In this document: positions 34,358-35,775 of the stretch, piece by piece
Numbering within the stretch: position 1 is the first letter of the stretch
Layout of the letters: each line of letters starts with the position of its first letter
Source: Verrucomicrobiota bacterium
GTDB lineage: Bacteria > Verrucomicrobiota > Verrucomicrobiia > CAIQCK01
NCBI GenBank assembly: GCA_016219905.1
Contig: JACRKA010000104.1
Coordinates: 1-35,775, forward strand
DNA length: 35,775 bases
Reading direction: 5' to 3'
Notes under the pieces: generated by a model
Told to the model about the DNA's origin: nothing
The model's input: only the letters and a program-made list of their open reading frames with translations
The model's database searches: none
Translations under genes and position numbers: made by a program

Positions 34358-34546
34358 ATGAGCACACAGGAATTACTGCACGAGATCGAAGCGTTGCCGA
34401 AGCAGGAGCAGGTCTGGCTGCTGGAGAAACTGAGCGCCCTGACGGAGGCCGAGATTCCCGGATCATTCCGTCAAGGCATGAAGGAAGCGGAGCGCGGCGA
34501 GTTGCTCGACTTGGACGAATCCTTGAAAGAACTGGATCGTCCGTGA
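34358..34546 (+). CDS. Antitoxin of a RelE/ParE-type pair
   Basis: A 62-residue acidic protein (QELLHEIEALPKQEQVWLLEKL, then EIPGSFRQGMKEAERGELLDLDESLKEL). The N-terminal half looks like the short helical dimerising part of addiction-module antitoxins (the EALPxxEQxxLLEKL pattern). The C-terminal half is acidic and likely wraps the toxin. Its stop overlaps the GTG start of the toxin gene (GTGA), the usual antitoxin-first, coupled order. It has no ribosome binding site; see the palindromic promoter just upstream. Confidence 0.8.
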   Translation: MSTQELLHEIEALPKQEQVWLLEKLSALTEAEIPGSFRQGMKEAERGELLDLDESLKELDRP

Positions 34547-34815
34547 ACTATCGCTTCAAGACGACGCCGACGTTCCGCAAGGCGCTTCGCACCCTGACAG
34601 CATCTCAAAAGGACTCGGCCCGGCGCGCCTTCGCCAGTTTTCGGAACGATCCTTTCGATGCGCGCTTGCGAACGCATAAGATCCACAGCTTGTCCGCCCG
34701 GTTTCGCCGGACGATCTATTCCGTGTGGGTTGAGGCTGACTTGCGGGCGGTGTTCTATCTCGATGGTGACGTGGTGGTAAGCGTGGATATTGGCACCCAC
34801 GCCATCTATCGCTGA
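34543..34815 (+). CDS. RelE/ParE superfamily toxin
   Basis: A 90-residue basic protein starting with GTG at 34543 that overlaps the antitoxin stop by 4 bp. It has the RelE/ParE fold pattern: FKTTPTFRKALRTL (first strand and helix), FRNDPFDARLRTHKIHSLSARF (with the conserved LRTHKI-L segment) and the closing strands RTIYSVWVEADLRAVFYLDGDVVVSVDIGTHAIYR, which include the Arg-rich IYSV-W pattern and the final DIGTHAIY. RelE-type toxins cut mRNA on the ribosome and ParE-type toxins block gyrase; which applies here cannot be told from sequence. The closing GTHAIYR resembles the HxxVY end of YafQ-like RNases. Confidence 0.85.
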   Translation: MNYRFKTTPTFRKALRTLTASQKDSARRAFASFRNDPFDARLRTHKIHSLSARFRRTIYSVWVEADLRAVFYLDGDVVVSVDIGTHAIYR

Positions 34816-34827
34816 AAGCTGTCGTAG

Positions 34828-34846
34828 CCCGCCACTCCGTGGCGGG
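34828..34846. repeat. GTAG-preceded hairpin CCCGCCAC-TCC-GTGGCGGG
   Basis: A perfect 8-bp stem with a 3-base loop lies between the toxin stop and the glycosidase start, and GTAG (34824-34827 region) sits at its 5' foot, the layout of a REP sequence. There is no T run. It may be a single REP-type element or an inefficient terminator. Confidence 0.5.
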
Positions 34847-34866
34847 AACCAAAGGAAATGACAAGA

Positions 34867-35775
34867 ATGAGCCAACCATCCAACTCACCCATCCTCGTCA
34901 CCGCGGCCTGCCTGCTCGCCACCGTGGCTCTCACCATTGCCGCAGCGCCTGCCAAAGACTATCCCATCACCCCTGTGCCGTTCACGGCCGTGCGCGTGCA
35001 GGACTCGTTCTGGTCGCCGCGCATGGAGACCAACCGCGCCGTCACGGTCTGGTATGACTTCAAGCGATGCGAGGAGACCGGGCGCATCGACAACTTTGCC
35101 AAGGCCGCCGGCTTGATGAAGGGCGAATTCAAGGGCATCCCGTTCGACGACTCCGACGTTTACAAGGTCATTGAGGGCGCGGCCTACTCGCTCGCGCTCG
35201 CGCCTGACCCGAAACTCGACAAGTATCTCGACGACCTCATCGCCAAGATCGCCGCCGCGCAGGAACCGGACGGTTACCTCTACACCGCGCGCCGGTTGTT
35301 CCCGCCGGAGAAAATGCCCGGCATGTCCGGGCCGACACGGTGGTCGCGGCTCGGCGGCAGTCACGAACTCTACAACGTCGGCCATCTCTACGAGGCCGCC
35401 GCCGCCCACTTCCAAGCCACCGGCAAACGCACGCAGCTCGACGTGGCCACCAAGAACGCTGACATGCTCTGCAAGACCTTCGGCCCCGGCAAAGACCAGC
35501 TCAAGGAACCGCCCGGTCACGAGGAAATCGAGATCGGTCTTTGCAAACTCTACCGCGTGACCGGCCAGCAGCGTTATCTCGACCTCGCGAAGTTCTACGT
35601 CGAGCTGCGCGGCCGGGCCGACACGCACAAACTTCGCGGCCCCGGCCAGCAGGACCACAAGCCCATCTACGAGCAGGACGAGGCCGTCGGCCATGCGGTG
35701 CGCGCAGCTTATTACTACGCCGGCGTCGCTGACGTCGCCGCGCTCACCGGCGACAAGAAGCTTATCGCGGCGATC
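34867..35775 (+). CDS. Secreted GH127 (DUF1680) family glycosidase, 5' part
   Basis: The first 303 codons of a protein that runs off the window. ATG 34867 has AAAGGAA about 10 bp upstream; an earlier in-frame ATG (34858) overlaps that site and is less likely. A Sec signal peptide (about residues 8-27) is followed by YPITPVPFTAVRVQDSFWSPR, the typical GH127/DUF1680 beginning, with SFWSPRMETN. SHELYNVGHLYEAAAAHF and GHEEIEIGLCKLYRVTG are helical-barrel motifs of the family. Known GH127 members are beta-L-arabinofuranosidases with a catalytic Cys bound to zinc; those residues lie beyond the window. It likely releases sugars from plant polysaccharides or glycoproteins outside the cell. Confidence 0.93.
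   Translation, partial: MSQPSNSPILVTAACLLATVALTIAAAPAKDYPITPVPFTAVRVQDSFWSPRMETNRAVTVWYDFKRCEETGRIDNFAKAAGLMKGEFKGIPFDDSDVYKVIEGAAYSLALAPDPKLDKYLDDLIAKIAAAQEPDGYLYTARRLFPPEKMPGMSGPTRWSRLGGSHELYNVGHLYEAAAAHFQATGKRTQLDVATKNADMLCKTFGPGKDQLKEPPGHEEIEIGLCKLYRVTGQQRYLDLAKFYVELRGRADTHKLRGPGQQDHKPIYEQDEAVGHAVRAAYYYAGVADVAALTGDKKLIAAI

Overview
The window is high-GC chromosomal DNA from a heterotrophic bacterium of the Planctomycetes-Verrucomicrobia group, most likely a Verrucomicrobiota soil or freshwater lineage (Pedosphaera/Limisphaera-like). This is inferred from gene style and was not tested by phylogeny. The signs are many Tat-exported Gfo/Idh/MocA oxidoreductases, secreted TIM-barrel sugar epimerases, ThuA and HEAT-repeat proteins, very large secreted c-type heme proteins, a kinesin-light-chain-like TPR-CHAT protein, and several families of short dyad repeats between genes.

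Layout. 1-568: 3' end of an unknown gene. 584-2159 (-): Tat-exported aldo/keto reductase and a tetraheme cytochrome, overlapping by 8 bp. 2384-3733 (+): a Tat Gfo/Idh oxidoreductase broken by one in-frame TAG. 3793-5040 (+): MgtC/DUF4010 membrane protein. 5240-7656 (+): large acyl-CoA dehydrogenase coupled by ATGA to a 59-aa protein. 7669-16909 (-): a probable six-gene sugar-processing cluster (Gfo/Idh, TIM barrel, ThuA-HEAT-discoidin-like protein, Gfo/Idh, Gfo/Idh, TIM barrel). 17040-19247 (+): divergent AraC regulator and a zinc-motif uroporphyrinogen-decarboxylase-family protein. 19432-24720 (-): ECF sigma factor, single-pass membrane protein and a 1272-aa TPR-CHAT protease. 24869-25123 (-): small secreted protein. 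25368-26555 (+): secreted FG-GAP protein. 26662-27438 (-): DUF1223 thioredoxin-like protein with an in-frame TGA exactly at the first Cys of its CxxC motif. 27497-33243 (-): HpnH radical SAM hopanoid enzyme, a 110-aa partner and a 1368-aa monoheme beta-propeller/HEAT protein. 33652-34278 (+): DUF4190-pseudopilin fusion. 34358-34815 (+): toxin-antitoxin pair. 34867 to the end (+): start of a GH127-type secreted glycosidase.

The most interesting signal is the DUF1223 gene. Its only interruption is TGA in place of Cys in the near-invariant FTSQGCSSC motif, giving a U-x-x-C redox motif. Fourteen bases downstream lies a perfect 8-bp hairpin with an AGUU loop, where a bacterial SECIS is expected. 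This makes it a strong candidate selenoprotein that normal annotation would split or call a pseudogene.

The second theme is intergenic dyad elements that have entered genes in frame. A heptad-periodic element lengthens the N-terminus of the ThuA protein ahead of its signal peptide, and a 9-nt-periodic element sits inside the CHAT domain. The third theme is the ECF sigma / membrane protein / CHAT protease operon, which looks like a self-contained signalling or conflict module.
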